Assembly (NCBI GenBank): GCA_041627475.1
Contig: JBFKQZ010000078.1
Coordinates: forward strand, 1-11,941
Origin: JBFGFG01 sp041627475
GTDB taxonomy: Bacteria > Actinomycetota > Nitriliruptoria > Nitriliruptorales > Nitriliruptoraceae
DNA: 11,941 bases
Reading direction: 5' to 3'
Position 1 is the stretch's first letter. Every line of letters starts with the position of its first letter. The notes below the pieces were generated by a model. It did no database searches, was not told where the DNA came from, and saw only the letters and a list, made by a program, of their open reading frames with translations. Shown here one piece after another: positions 1-7,256 of this stretch. The translations under genes and the position numbers were made by a program.

Positions 1-1
1 G

Positions 2-1117
2 TCCACGCACACGATCCGCATCGAGCGGGTGCACATGGAGGAGGACACGGCCAAGTCGACCCACGCGGGCGACACCGGCCGTCTCCACGGCGCGGACCGG
101 TCGTTCATCGACCTCAACCCCGCCGGCATCCCCCTGCTCGAGGTCGTCTCGCGCCCCGACGTGCGCACGCCCGAGGAGGCCCAGGCCTACCTCCGCGAGC
201 TCGTCGCCGTCGCCCGTGCGATCGGGATCTCCGACGCGCGGCTCGAGGAGGGCTCGATCCGCTGCGACGCGAACGTCTCGGTGCACCGCCCCGGCGAGCC
301 GCTGGGCACGCGCACCGAGATCAAGAACGTGAACTCGGTCCGGTCGCTCGGGCGCGCCATCGCGTACGAGGCCGAGCGCCAGGTACGGGCGATCCAGGCC
401 GGCGAGACCATCACGATGGAGACCCGGCACTGGGACGAGGAGCGCGGCGTCACCGAGATGCTGCGTCGCAAGGAGACGCTGGCCGACTACCGCTACTTCC
501 CTGACCCCGACCTGGTCCCGATCGTCCACACCGAGGCCGACGTCGAGGCACTGCGCGCGAAGCTGCCCGAGCTGCCGCGCCAGACGCGCCAGCGGCTCGC
601 CGAGGCCGGCGTCGCCGCCGAGCAGGCCGCGACGATCGTCGACAACGACCTCACGCCGTGGCTCGACGCCGCGCTCGAGGTCGACGGCACCGACGCGTCG
701 ACCGTGGCCAACTGGCTGACCGGGGAGCTGCTCGGGACGTGCAGCCAGGCCGACGTCGACGTCCACGACAGCGGGCTCGACGGCGCGTGGATCGGCCAGC
801 TCGTCGCGCTCATCGCCGACGGAACGCTGTCGAACAAGCTGGCCAAGCAGGTGCTGGCCACCGGTGTCGAGGACCGCGGCGAGCGGTCGCCGCAGCAGAT
901 CGCCAGCGACGAGGGCCTCGAGCAGGTCTCCGACGAGGGCGAGCTGCAGGCGATCGTCGACCAGGTCATCGCGGACAACGCGGGCACGGTCGAGGCGATC
1001 CGCGGCGGCAACGACAAGGCCATCGGCGCGCTCGTCGGACAGGTCATGAAGGCCACCCGTGGCCAGGCCGACCCGCGCCTGACGAACGAACTGCTCCAGC
1101 GCGCCATCAACGGCTGA
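2..1117 (+). CDS. gatB: Aspartyl/glutamyl-tRNA(Asn/Gln) amidotransferase subunit B, 5' truncated by window edge
   Basis: GatB is the tRNA-binding, kinase-like subunit of the GatCAB complex. It activates Glu-tRNA(Gln) or Asp-tRNA(Asn) in the cytoplasm so that ammonia from GatA can amidate it. The open frame runs in from the left edge. About 371 residues are present against a usual 480-500, so roughly the first 110-130 residues are missing. Visible signatures are the EEDTAKSTH segment near the start, the DLNPAGIPLLEVVS and EEGSIRCDANVS blocks of the catalytic domain, DYRYFPDPDLVP, and a complete C-terminal GatB/YqeY helical domain ending in KATRGQADPRLTNELLQRAI. The first internal ATG at position 29 is not the true start, because the conserved family sequence continues upstream of it. 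The TGA at 1115-1117 lies 6 bp before the next small gene. The family call is very secure. Confidence 0.97.
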   Translation, partial: STHTIRIERVHMEEDTAKSTHAGDTGRLHGADRSFIDLNPAGIPLLEVVSRPDVRTPEEAQAYLRELVAVARAIGISDARLEEGSIRCDANVSVHRPGEPLGTRTEIKNVNSVRSLGRAIAYEAERQVRAIQAGETITMETRHWDEERGVTEMLRRKETLADYRYFPDPDLVPIVHTEADVEALRAKLPELPRQTRQRLAEAGVAAEQAATIVDNDLTPWLDAALEVDGTDASTVANWLTGELLGTCSQADVDVHDSGLDGAWIGQLVALIADGTLSNKLAKQVLATGVEDRGERSPQQIASDEGLEQVSDEGELQAIVDQVIADNAGTVEAIRGGNDKAIGALVGQVMKATRGQADPRLTNELLQRAING

Positions 1118-1123
1118 CGACCT

Positions 1124-1369
1124 GTGCACCCGCGCGAGGTCGCCATCGTCGGCGGGCTGGTCCTGCTCGTGCTCGTGCCGTGGTTGACCGCCCGCGACGT
1201 CTGGGCGCACCCGGCGACGGCGTGGGCAGCGGCAAGGCGTTCCCGCTGGGTGTGGACCGTGGTGGTCCTCCTGGTGCCCGTCCTCGGTCCCGCGTGGTAC
1301 CTCCGCGTCGTTCGACCCCGACTGCGGCGCAGCCGTCCAACCGGACGGGGAGACGCGACGAACACCTGA
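1124..1369 (+). CDS. Small two-helix membrane protein, PLDc_N-like
   Basis: This encodes 81 residues from a GTG start 6 bp after the gatB stop. Two hydrophobic segments are visible at about residues 7-22 and 42-62, followed by a strongly basic tail. The second segment (WTVVVLLVPVLGPAWYL) matches the W...LL-P-LGP--Y pattern of the PLDc_N family, which is the membrane anchor found at the N terminus of cardiolipin synthases and also alone in many small actinobacterial proteins of unknown role. No HKD phospholipase motif follows, so no catalytic activity is expected. A good Shine-Dalgarno sequence is not evident, and translation may depend on coupling to gatB. The family resemblance is by eye only. 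The GC-rich setting allows spurious ORFs, but the two clean membrane segments and the tight spacing support a real gene. Confidence 0.68.
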   Translation: MHPREVAIVGGLVLLVLVPWLTARDVWAHPATAWAAARRSRWVWTVVVLLVPVLGPAWYLRVVRPRLRRSRPTGRGDATNT

Positions 1370-1390
1370 CACGGTGCTGACCCCCCGTGT
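1369..1390 (+). terminator. Possible weak stem-loop after the small membrane gene
   Basis: ACACGG (1369-1374) and CCGTGT (1385-1390) form a perfect 6-bp stem with a 10-base loop, starting at the last base of the upstream stop codon. No T-tract follows, so it is at best a weak GC-type terminator separating the gatB unit from dxs. Confidence 0.3.
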
Positions 1391-1433
1391 GCGCAGGGCA
1401 GGGCGACAGCACCGCTGACCTGCCCGTTCCCCT

Positions 1434-1472
1434 TATCCTCGCATGCCACCGACGAACCAGAGGAACCGCCGC
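1434..1472 (+). promoter_or_regulatory. dxs promoter -10 and ribosome binding site
   Basis: TATCCT at 1434-1439 fits the actinobacterial TANNNT -10 pattern. No convincing -35 is seen at normal spacing. Initiation about 7 bases downstream would fall near 1446, after the in-frame ATG at 1443 and before the ATG at 1473. AGAGGA at 1459-1464 is a good Shine-Dalgarno sequence 8 bases upstream of the ATG at 1473. Together these decide the dxs start. Confidence 0.5.
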
Positions 1473-3335
1473 ATGGTGCTCGAGCGCATCAACGGTCCCG
1501 CCGACCTCAAGGCGCTCGACGCCGAGGAGCTGCCGGCGCTGACCGAGGAGATCCGCTCGTTCATCGTCGAGGCGGTCGCGCGGACCGGTGGACACCTCGG
1601 GTCCAACCTCGGTGCCGTCGAGCTGACGCTGGCGCTGCACCGGGTCTTCGACTCACCGCACGACACGTTCGTGTGGGACACCGGCCACCAGGCCTACGTC
1701 CACAAGATCGTGACCGGTCGGCGGGACGGCTTCGAGAAGCTGCGTCAGGCCGGTGGTCTGTCCGGCTACCCCTCGCGCACCGAGTCCGACCACGACCTGG
1801 TCGAGAACAGCCACGCATCGACCGCGCTGAGCTGGGGCTACGGCCTCGCTCGCGCGCGCATGGGCGACCCCGACAAGGGACGCGTCGTGTCGATCATCGG
1901 CGACGGTGCGATGACGGGCGGCATGGCCTTCGAGGGGCTCAACAACATCGGGCACGGCGACGTGCCGATGGTCATCGTCCTCAACGACAACGGGCGCAGC
2001 TACGCACCGACGGTGTCGCGGCTCTCGAGCGAGGTCACCCGGTTCCGGTTCTCCAAGCGCTACGAGGACTACCGCCGCCGCATCGACCCGCTGATCGAGA
2101 AGGTCCCGTACGGCCGCCGCTTCGCCGATGCCAGCCTCGACGCGATCAAGCAGGTCGTCGCCGACGACCCGTCGCTGCAGCACTTCGTCGAGGCGCTCGG
2201 CGTGCGCTACTTCGGCCCGGTCGACGGCCACGACCACGCGGCGCTCGAGCAGGCGCTCGTGGCGGCCCGCGACCACGGCGACGGCCCCGTCCTGGTCCAC
2301 GTACTGACCCAGAAGGGGAAGGGCTACGCGCCTGCGGAGACCGACCCCGAGAAGAAGCTCCACGACACCTCGGCCTTCGACATCGCCACCGGGCGTGGTG
2401 TGAAGTCCAAGCCCAGGTCCTGGACGGCCGCGTACTCCGACGCCCTCGGGGCGCTGGTCGACCGGGACGAACGCATCGTGGCGATGACCGCTGCCATGCC
2501 GGGGTCGACGGGCCTGCTGCCGATCGCGCAGCGGCACCCCGACCGGGTGATCGACGTCGGGATCGCCGAGCAGCACATGGTCACGGCCGCCGCAGGGCTG
2601 GCGCACGAGGGGCGCGTCCCGGTCGTGGCCGTGTACTCGACCTTCTTCAGCCGGGCCTTCGACCAGGCGAACATGGACGTCGGGCTCCACGACGAGCACG
2701 TCGTCTTCACGTTCGACCGGGCCGGCATCACCGGCGACGACGGGCCGAGCCACCACGGCGTGCTCGACATGGTCCTGTGCCTGCGCATCCCGAGCATGAC
2801 GGTCTTCGCGCCGTCCTCCGAGCAGGAGCTGGTCGCGCAGCTCGCCACCGCCGCCGAGCTGAGCGGACCCGCCTCGCTGCGCTGGCCCAAGGGGTCGACC
2901 GTCCAGGCCGACACCACGGGGGAGGGGCTGTCCGCGCTGCAGCACCGCGACGGGGCCGACGTCGCCATCGTCGCCGTGGGTGACCGGCTGTGGCCGGCAC
3001 TCGAGGCGGCCGAGTCGCTCGCCGCCGACGGCATCGACTGCGCCGTCTGGGACCCCCGCGTGGTGCGGCCCGTGGATGCGACGATGCTGGACGCGCTCGC
3101 CGAGGCGCCCGTCGTCGTGACGGTCGAGAACGGGTACGTCAGCGGCGGTGCGGGGGCCCACATCGCCGACCGGCTCGTCGAGCGCACGGGCGTGCGCGAG
3201 GCGCCGCCGGTCCTGCGGCTCGGGGTGCCCGACACCTACATCAGCCACGCCAAGCCCGCGCGCATCCTGGCCGAGCTCGGCCTGGATGCCGCAGGCATCG
3301 AGGCAGCCGTCCGCAAGGTCCTCGGCCAGAGCTGA
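1473..3335 (+). CDS. dxs: 1-deoxy-D-xylulose-5-phosphate synthase
   Basis: DXS condenses pyruvate and glyceraldehyde 3-phosphate to DXP, the first step of the MEP isoprenoid pathway, using thiamine diphosphate (ThDP) and Mg2+ in the cytoplasm. With the start at 1473 the protein has 620 residues, normal for the family. Seen in order: HLGSNLG near residue 41; GHQAY near 71; SDHDLVENSHAS; the ThDP signature GDGAMTGG (143-150) ending in NDN (171-173); the activating Glu in DVGIAEQHM (E366); and DRAG--GDDGPSHHG (R416, D423, H427), which matches the substrate-binding region of characterised DXS. The transketolase C-terminal domain follows. An in-frame ATG at 1443 would add ten residues, but the family normally begins M-LERI, and the promoter and Shine-Dalgarno positions favour 1473. 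The gene is probably transcribed separately from gatB. A long minus-strand frame opposite it is a codon-bias shadow. Confidence 0.97.
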   Translation: MVLERINGPADLKALDAEELPALTEEIRSFIVEAVARTGGHLGSNLGAVELTLALHRVFDSPHDTFVWDTGHQAYVHKIVTGRRDGFEKLRQAGGLSGYPSRTESDHDLVENSHASTALSWGYGLARARMGDPDKGRVVSIIGDGAMTGGMAFEGLNNIGHGDVPMVIVLNDNGRSYAPTVSRLSSEVTRFRFSKRYEDYRRRIDPLIEKVPYGRRFADASLDAIKQVVADDPSLQHFVEALGVRYFGPVDGHDHAALEQALVAARDHGDGPVLVHVLTQKGKGYAPAETDPEKKLHDTSAFDIATGRGVKSKPRSWTAAYSDALGALVDRDERIVAMTAAMPGSTGLLPIAQRHPDRVIDVGIAEQHMVTAAAGLAHEGRVPVVAVYSTFFSRAFDQANMDVGLHDEHVVFTFDRAGITGDDGPSHHGVLDMVLCLRIPSMTVFAPSSEQELVAQLATAAELSGPASLRWPKGSTVQADTTGEGLSALQHRDGADVAIVAVGDRLWPALEAAESLAADGIDCAVWDPRVVRPVDATMLDALAEAPVVVTVENGYVSGGAGAHIADRLVERTGVREAPPVLRLGVPDTYISHAKPARILAELGLDAAGIEAAVRKVLGQS

Positions 3336-3395
3336 CGCGGCGTTCACGCCGGACGATCGGGGCCCGCTCCGTCGTGAGTGCACACAGCGCGCGGG

Positions 3396-3433
3396 TACCG
3401 TCCTGCAGGCACCGCGAGGCCTGAGGAGCGCGC
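3396..3433 (+). promoter_or_regulatory. Possible ilvB promoter and Shine-Dalgarno
   Basis: The 98-bp gap between dxs and ilvB holds a TANNNT-type hexamer, TACCGT (3396-3401), with no clear -35. GAGGAG at 3423-3428 lies 5 bases before the GTG start at 3434 and supports that start. A small CGGCG-TTCA-CGCCG hairpin (3338-3351) just after dxs could slow read-through but has no T-tract. No leader peptide rich in Leu, Val or Ile codons and no long attenuator or T-box-like structure fits in the gap. Confidence 0.35.
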
Positions 3434-5221
3434 GTGACACAGCAGGACACGATCACCGGCGCGACCGCCGTGATGAAGAGCCTCGAGAAGCTCGGCGTCG
3501 ACGTCATCTTCGGGTACCCGGGCGGGGCGATCCTGCCGGCGTACGACCCGATGCTCGACTCGCCGATCCGCCACATCCTGGTCCGGCACGAGCAGGGCGC
3601 GATCCACGCCGCGCAGGGCTACGCCCACGCCACCGGGCGGCTCGGCGTCTGCATCGTCACCAGCGGCCCGGCCGCGACGAACCTCGTCACCGGGCTCTGC
3701 GACGCCCACATGGACTCGATCCCGGTGCTCGCGATCACCGGCCAGGTCTCGTCGAAGTCCATCGGCACCGACGCGTTCCAGGAGGCCGACGTCACCGGGA
3801 TCACCATGCCGGTGACGAAGCACAACGAGCTCGTGACGCACCCCGAGCGCATCGCGGCCGCGATCAAGGAAGCCGCGCACATCGCCACGACCGGTCGCCC
3901 CGGTCCGGTGCTGGTCGACATCCCCAAGGACATCCTCGCGGCGACGTTCGACTTCGTCTGGCCGCAGCACATCGACCTGCCGGGCTACCGCCCGACCGTC
4001 CGAGGTCACAGCCGGATGGTGAAGGAGGCGGTGAAGCTGATCGGCGAGGCGAAGCGCCCCGTCATCTACGCCGGCGGTGGCCTCGTCCGGGCCAACGCCG
4101 CCGCAGAGCTGCGCGAGTTCGCCGAGCTGTTCCAGCTGCCCGTCGTCACGACGCTGATGGCGCGCGGCGTCTTCCCCGAGGACCACGAGCTCGCGGTCGG
4201 CATGCCGGGCATGCACGGCCACTACGCGGCCGTGCGCGCCTTCCAGGAGACCGACCTGCTCGTCACCCTCGGCGCCCGCTTCGACGACCGGGTGACCGGC
4301 GACCTCGACAGCTTCGCGCCGCACGCGAAGGTGATCCACGTCGACGTCGACCCGGCCGAGATCGGCAAGAACCGCGCGGTGGACGTCCCGATCGTGGGCG
4401 ACGCCAAGGTCGTCGTGGGCCAGCTGGTCAAGGCCGCGAAGGAGCGCATCGAGCGCGACGAGGACGTCGTCCCCGACACCAGCACCTGGCGCGAGCACAT
4501 CACCACGATGAAGCGTGAGCACCCGCTGCGGTGCGACCAGACGGCCGACGGCCCCATCAAGCCGCAGACGGCCATCACGCGGATCTACGAGACCTGGGGC
4601 GCCGACGCGACCTACGTCGCCGGCGTGGGCCAGCACCAGATGTGGACCAGTCAGCTGATCCCGTGGTCGCGCCCCCGGCAGTGGATCAACTCCGGTGGCC
4701 TGGGGACGATGGGGTTCGCCGTGCCCGCGGCCATCGGTGCCAAGGTCGGCATGGGCGACACGCCGGTCGTCGCGATCGACGGCGACGGCTGCTTCCAGAT
4801 GACGTTCCAGGAGATCGGTGCCGCCGTGCACCACGACATCCCCGTCGTGTTCTGCGTCATCAACAACGGCTACCTCGGCATGGTGCGGCAGTGGCAGCAC
4901 CTGTTCTACGACGACCGCCTCTCCAGCGTGCACCTGCCGCAGGACATCCCGGACCTCGTCAAGCTCGCCGAGGCGTACGGGATCCCGGGCTTCCGGGCGA
5001 CGACGCTCGACGAGCTCGACACGGTCCTCGAGAAGGCCGGCCAGATCACCGACCAGTCGGTGCTGATCGACGTGCGTGTCGACCCCGAGGAGATGGTCTT
5101 CCCGATGGTCCCCGCGGGGCAGTCCAACGACCTGCTGATCGAGTCGGTCGAGGAGCTGCGCGAGCGCGAGGCGAAGCAACGTGCGGCCGCCGAGGCCGCC
5201 GCCATGGAAGGTGGTGCCTGA
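3434..5221 (+). CDS. ilvB: Acetohydroxyacid (acetolactate) synthase, large catalytic subunit
   Basis: This enzyme makes 2-acetolactate or 2-aceto-2-hydroxybutyrate, the first common step of valine, leucine and isoleucine synthesis, using ThDP, Mg2+ and FAD. The 595-residue length is typical of the large subunit. FGYPGGAILP (26-35) and the catalytic Glu in RHEQGA (E53) mark the N-terminal ThDP domain. A central FAD-binding domain follows, and the C-terminal ThDP motif runs from GDG (450-452) to NN (477-478). VRQWQ-LFY places the conserved active-site Trp at residue 487, and it is the normal Trp, not a substitution linked to herbicide resistance. The GTG start at 3434 has a clear Shine-Dalgarno sequence. 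The regulatory subunit gene begins one base after the stop, so the two are translated together. The large subunit sits with ilvN rather than with the substrate-specific genes of catabolic acetolactate synthases, which supports a biosynthetic role. Confidence 0.97.
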   Translation: MTQQDTITGATAVMKSLEKLGVDVIFGYPGGAILPAYDPMLDSPIRHILVRHEQGAIHAAQGYAHATGRLGVCIVTSGPAATNLVTGLCDAHMDSIPVLAITGQVSSKSIGTDAFQEADVTGITMPVTKHNELVTHPERIAAAIKEAAHIATTGRPGPVLVDIPKDILAATFDFVWPQHIDLPGYRPTVRGHSRMVKEAVKLIGEAKRPVIYAGGGLVRANAAAELREFAELFQLPVVTTLMARGVFPEDHELAVGMPGMHGHYAAVRAFQETDLLVTLGARFDDRVTGDLDSFAPHAKVIHVDVDPAEIGKNRAVDVPIVGDAKVVVGQLVKAAKERIERDEDVVPDTSTWREHITTMKREHPLRCDQTADGPIKPQTAITRIYETWGADATYVAGVGQHQMWTSQLIPWSRPRQWINSGGLGTMGFAVPAAIGAKVGMGDTPVVAIDGDGCFQMTFQEIGAAVHHDIPVVFCVINNGYLGMVRQWQHLFYDDRLSSVHLPQDIPDLVKLAEAYGIPGFRATTLDELDTVLEKAGQITDQSVLIDVRVDPEEMVFPMVPAGQSNDLLIESVEELREREAKQRAAAEAAAMEGGA

Positions 5222-5222
5222 G

Positions 5223-5756
5223 ATGGCCGACCCCGGACGTCACCTGCTCAGCGTGCTGGTCGAGAACAAGCCCGGTGTGCTCACGCGCATCGCGGGCATG
5301 TTCGCCCGCCGCGGCTACAACATCCACTCGCTCGCCGTCGGCCCGACCGACGACCCGACGCTGTCGCGCCTGACGCTCGTCGTCGGCTCGGACGCCGTGC
5401 AGGTCGAGCAGATCGTGAAGCAGCTCAACAAGCTGATCAACGTGATCAAGATCCTCGAGCTGCACCCGTCCGAGTCGGTCGAGCGCGAGCTGCAGATGGT
5501 GAAGGTCAACGCCCCCGCCGACGTCCGCGGCCAGATCCTCCAGCTGGTCGACGTCTTCCGCGCCAAGGTCTGCGACGTCGACCACGACGCGATCACGATC
5601 GAGGCGTCGGGCAGCCCGGAGAAGCTCGAGGCGCTCGCCGAGCTGCTCGAGCCGTACGGCATCCGTGAGCTGGTCCGCAGCGGCACGATCTCGCTCGGGC
5701 GCGGCGCCAAGGCGATCACCGACGGCAGCAAGCCCCGCATGCAGCGGGTCGTCTGA
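5223..5756 (+). CDS. ilvN: Acetohydroxyacid synthase, small regulatory subunit
   Basis: This 177-residue protein stimulates the large subunit and confers feedback inhibition, classically by valine. The N-terminal ACT domain is clear: HLLSVLVENKPGVLTRIAGM followed by RRGYNIHSLAVG within residues 7-40. The C-terminal small-subunit domain (about 80-165) contains the conserved ELQMVKVNAP, FRAKVCDVDHD and EPYGIRELVRSG segments. The ATG at 5223 is chosen because ACT homology begins within a few residues and GGAAGGTGG (5206-5214) lies 8 bases upstream. A longer in-frame start at 5181 would overlap the ilvB coding end and add a Pro-rich extension unlike the family. Expected partner: the IlvB encoded immediately upstream. 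ilvC, which often follows ilvN in actinobacteria, does not. Confidence 0.97.
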   Translation: MADPGRHLLSVLVENKPGVLTRIAGMFARRGYNIHSLAVGPTDDPTLSRLTLVVGSDAVQVEQIVKQLNKLINVIKILELHPSESVERELQMVKVNAPADVRGQILQLVDVFRAKVCDVDHDAITIEASGSPEKLEALAELLEPYGIRELVRSGTISLGRGAKAITDGSKPRMQRVV

Positions 5757-5783
5757 ACCGCCTGCCGCGGCCCGCTGCGCTCC

Positions 5784-5795
5784 TACGCTCGGAGC
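5784..5795 (+). promoter_or_regulatory. Probable leaderless promoter for the first acyltransferase
   Basis: TACGCT at 5784-5789 matches the TANNNT -10 pattern, with six bases between it and the ATG at 5796. Transcription would start at or next to the ATG, giving a leaderless mRNA, a common arrangement in actinobacteria. The hexamer sits between GCTCC (5779-5783) and GGAGC (5791-5795), a 5-bp inverted repeat. The repeat could be a weak hairpin or chance. No convincing -35 is seen. Confidence 0.45.
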
Positions 5796-6584
5796 ATGGC
5801 GGAGTTCGGCAGATTCTGGCGCGTGATCCGGGTCGTGGCCCGGGTGCTGTTCACGCGGGTGCTCGGCTGGGACGTCCGCATCGAGGGCCGTGAGCACCTG
5901 CCCGACGGCGGGGCGGTCCTGGCGTTCAACCACCACGGCCACGTCGACGCGGTCTTCGTGGCCTGGGAGCCGGTCATGGAACGACGGCGGCCGGTGCGCT
6001 TCCTCGCCAAGGCGGAGCTCTTCCGCCACTGGGCGTCGGCGTGGCTGGTCCGCGGCGCCGGTGCGGTGCCGGTCGAGCGACGTGCCGCCGGTGGCTCGTC
6101 GCGGGCCCACGCCTACACGGCGGCGGTCGAGGCGCTGGCGCAGGGCGAGCTCGTCGCGGTCGCGCCCGAGCAGACGATCAGCGAGAGCTTCGAGCTGCTG
6201 CCGTTCAAGCCCGGGGTGGCACGGATGGCGCTCGAGGCCCGCGTGCCGATCGTGCCGGTGATCGGCTGGGGCTCGCACCGGGCCTTCACCAAGGGACGAC
6301 CCCAGCGACCACGGCGACGACTGCCCGTGGTCATCCGGTACTGCGAACCGGTGGTGCCACGGCCCGGCGAGTCCCTCGCGAGCCTCGTCGGACGCCTGCA
6401 GACCCGGATGGCCGCCGAGCTGGACGACGTCCAGCGCAGCTACCCCGACACCCCCGCGCCCGGTGACGACTGGTGGGTGCCGCGACGGCTCGGTGGCAGT
6501 GCCCCGGACCACGAGCGGGTCGTCGCCGCCCACCAGGCACGCTTCCACGCCCGCCGCTCCCGCGACGACGGCCTCGCGTCGTGA
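5796..6584 (+). CDS. PlsC-family 1-acylglycerol-3-phosphate-type acyltransferase, paralog 1
   Basis: This 262-residue protein belongs to the lysophospholipid acyltransferase superfamily, whose members transfer fatty acyl groups to lysophosphatidate or other lipids at the inner membrane face. The catalytic HX4D motif is NHHGHVD (H46 to D51). Block III, normally PEGT-S, reads PEQTIS (124-129), keeping the Glu but replacing Gly with Gln. LPFKPGVARMA and the VPIVPV segment follow. The tail carries RSYPD--APGDDWWVP and GGSAP (from about 214), shared with the paralog at 8703-9506 and, from memory, with Streptomyces relatives. The N terminus is amphipathic or hydrophobic (residues 7-22) and could be a membrane contact. 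The ATG at 5796 fits a leaderless promoter. The stop overlaps the next acyltransferase start in a GTGA. The exact acceptor lipid cannot be deduced. Confidence 0.88.
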   Translation: MAEFGRFWRVIRVVARVLFTRVLGWDVRIEGREHLPDGGAVLAFNHHGHVDAVFVAWEPVMERRRPVRFLAKAELFRHWASAWLVRGAGAVPVERRAAGGSSRAHAYTAAVEALAQGELVAVAPEQTISESFELLPFKPGVARMALEARVPIVPVIGWGSHRAFTKGRPQRPRRRLPVVIRYCEPVVPRPGESLASLVGRLQTRMAAELDDVQRSYPDTPAPGDDWWVPRRLGGSAPDHERVVAAHQARFHARRSRDDGLAS

Positions 6585-7240
6585 CACCCCGCCGGCCGGC
6601 ACCGCCCGGCTACCGGGTGGTCGCCGCCGTCGTGCTCGCCTGTCGCCGCCTGCTGCGGTGGCGGATCGACGTGCAGGGCCACGAACGGTTGCCGGAGGGT
6701 GGGGCCGTGGTGACCTGGAACCACGTCGGCCACCTCGACGTGGTCGTGACGGCCATCCCGCTGTACGAACGATCGCCCCGGTGGATCCGCTTCCTCGCGC
6801 TGCGCGACCTGTGGGCCCGGCCCCTGCTCGGCCGCGTCCTGCGCCTGGTCGGCTGCATCCCGGTGGACCGGGACTCGGACAGCGGGCGTGCGGCCGCGCT
6901 GGCCGATGCGGTGGCTGCGCTGCGCGCCGGGGACCTCGTGATGGTGGCGCCGGAGGGGCGCATCTCCGACTCGCGCGAGCTGCTGCCGTTCCGGGCCGGC
7001 GCGGCGCGCATGGCACGGGCCGCTGGCGTGCCGCTCGTGCCGACGGCGTCCTGGGGGAGCCACCGCGTCTCGACCACGGGCCGACGGCCGTCGCTGGCCA
7101 GTGCCTGGCGGCTGCCGGTCACGGTCCGGGTCGGCGAGCCGCTCCACGTGGCTCCCGACGACGACCCGGTCGCTGCGACCGAGGAGCTGCGGCGTCGGAC
7201 GCAGCAGCTCCTCGAGGAGGCCCGCCGGGACCACGGCTGA
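6581..7240 (+). CDS. PlsC-family acyltransferase, paralog 2 (short form)
   Basis: Starting from the GTG at 6581, this encodes 219 residues and overlaps the preceding stop by 4 bp (GTGA), the signature of translational coupling. The frame stays open upstream to 6473, but that extension is Arg/Pro-rich, lies inside paralog 1 and is not family-like. HX4D is present as NHVGHLD (H48 to D53). Block III reads PEGRIS (124-129), closer to the classical PEGT-S than the PEQTIS of its neighbours. FRAGAARMARAAGVPLVP follows. It lacks the C-terminal WWVP/GG-AP tail of paralogs 1 and 3 and ends soon after the catalytic fold. Probably a glycerolipid acyltransferase, perhaps with a different acyl donor or acceptor from paralog 1. 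It converges with ddaH, with 3 bp between the two stop codons. Confidence 0.87.
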   Translation: MTPRRPAPPGYRVVAAVVLACRRLLRWRIDVQGHERLPEGGAVVTWNHVGHLDVVVTAIPLYERSPRWIRFLALRDLWARPLLGRVLRLVGCIPVDRDSDSGRAAALADAVAALRAGDLVMVAPEGRISDSRELLPFRAGAARMARAAGVPLVPTASWGSHRVSTTGRRPSLASAWRLPVTVRVGEPLHVAPDDDPVAATEELRRRTQQLLEEARRDHG

Positions 7241-7256
7241 CCCTCAGGCGGCGTGG
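7231..7256. terminator. Putative bidirectional terminator at a convergent gene junction
   Basis: CCACG (7231-7235) pairs with CGTGG (7252-7256), and CTGA (7237-7240) pairs with TCAG (7244-7247) around a CCC loop. Bulges at 7248 and 7250-7251 separate the two parts, and G7236-C7249 adds one more pair. The stop codons of both converging genes lie inside the inner stem. There is no T-tract, so termination is inferred from structure and position only. Confidence 0.4.

Noticed and set aside
3374..3424. 16-codon upstream ORF ending on the ilvB Shine-Dalgarno, considered as an attenuator leader peptide
   Set aside because: It contains a single Val codon besides the start and no Leu or Ile codons, no terminator/antiterminator pair is visible, and a possible ilvB promoter lies inside it.
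1653..3440. Long minus-strand open frame (595 codons) opposite dxs
   Set aside because: It is a high-GC codon-bias shadow: low-complexity composition rich in Arg, Gly, Val and Asp, no recognisable domain, and it lies opposite a certain gene.
6473..6580. N-terminal extension of acyltransferase paralog 2
   Set aside because: The residues are Arg/Pro-rich, lie within paralog 1 and are unlike the family. The GTG at 6581 overlapping the stop is the better start.
3344..7016. Long minus-strand open frames (611 and 656 codons) opposite ilvB, ilvN and the acyltransferases
   Set aside because: They overlap several certain plus-strand genes, show biased low-complexity composition and have no family motifs.
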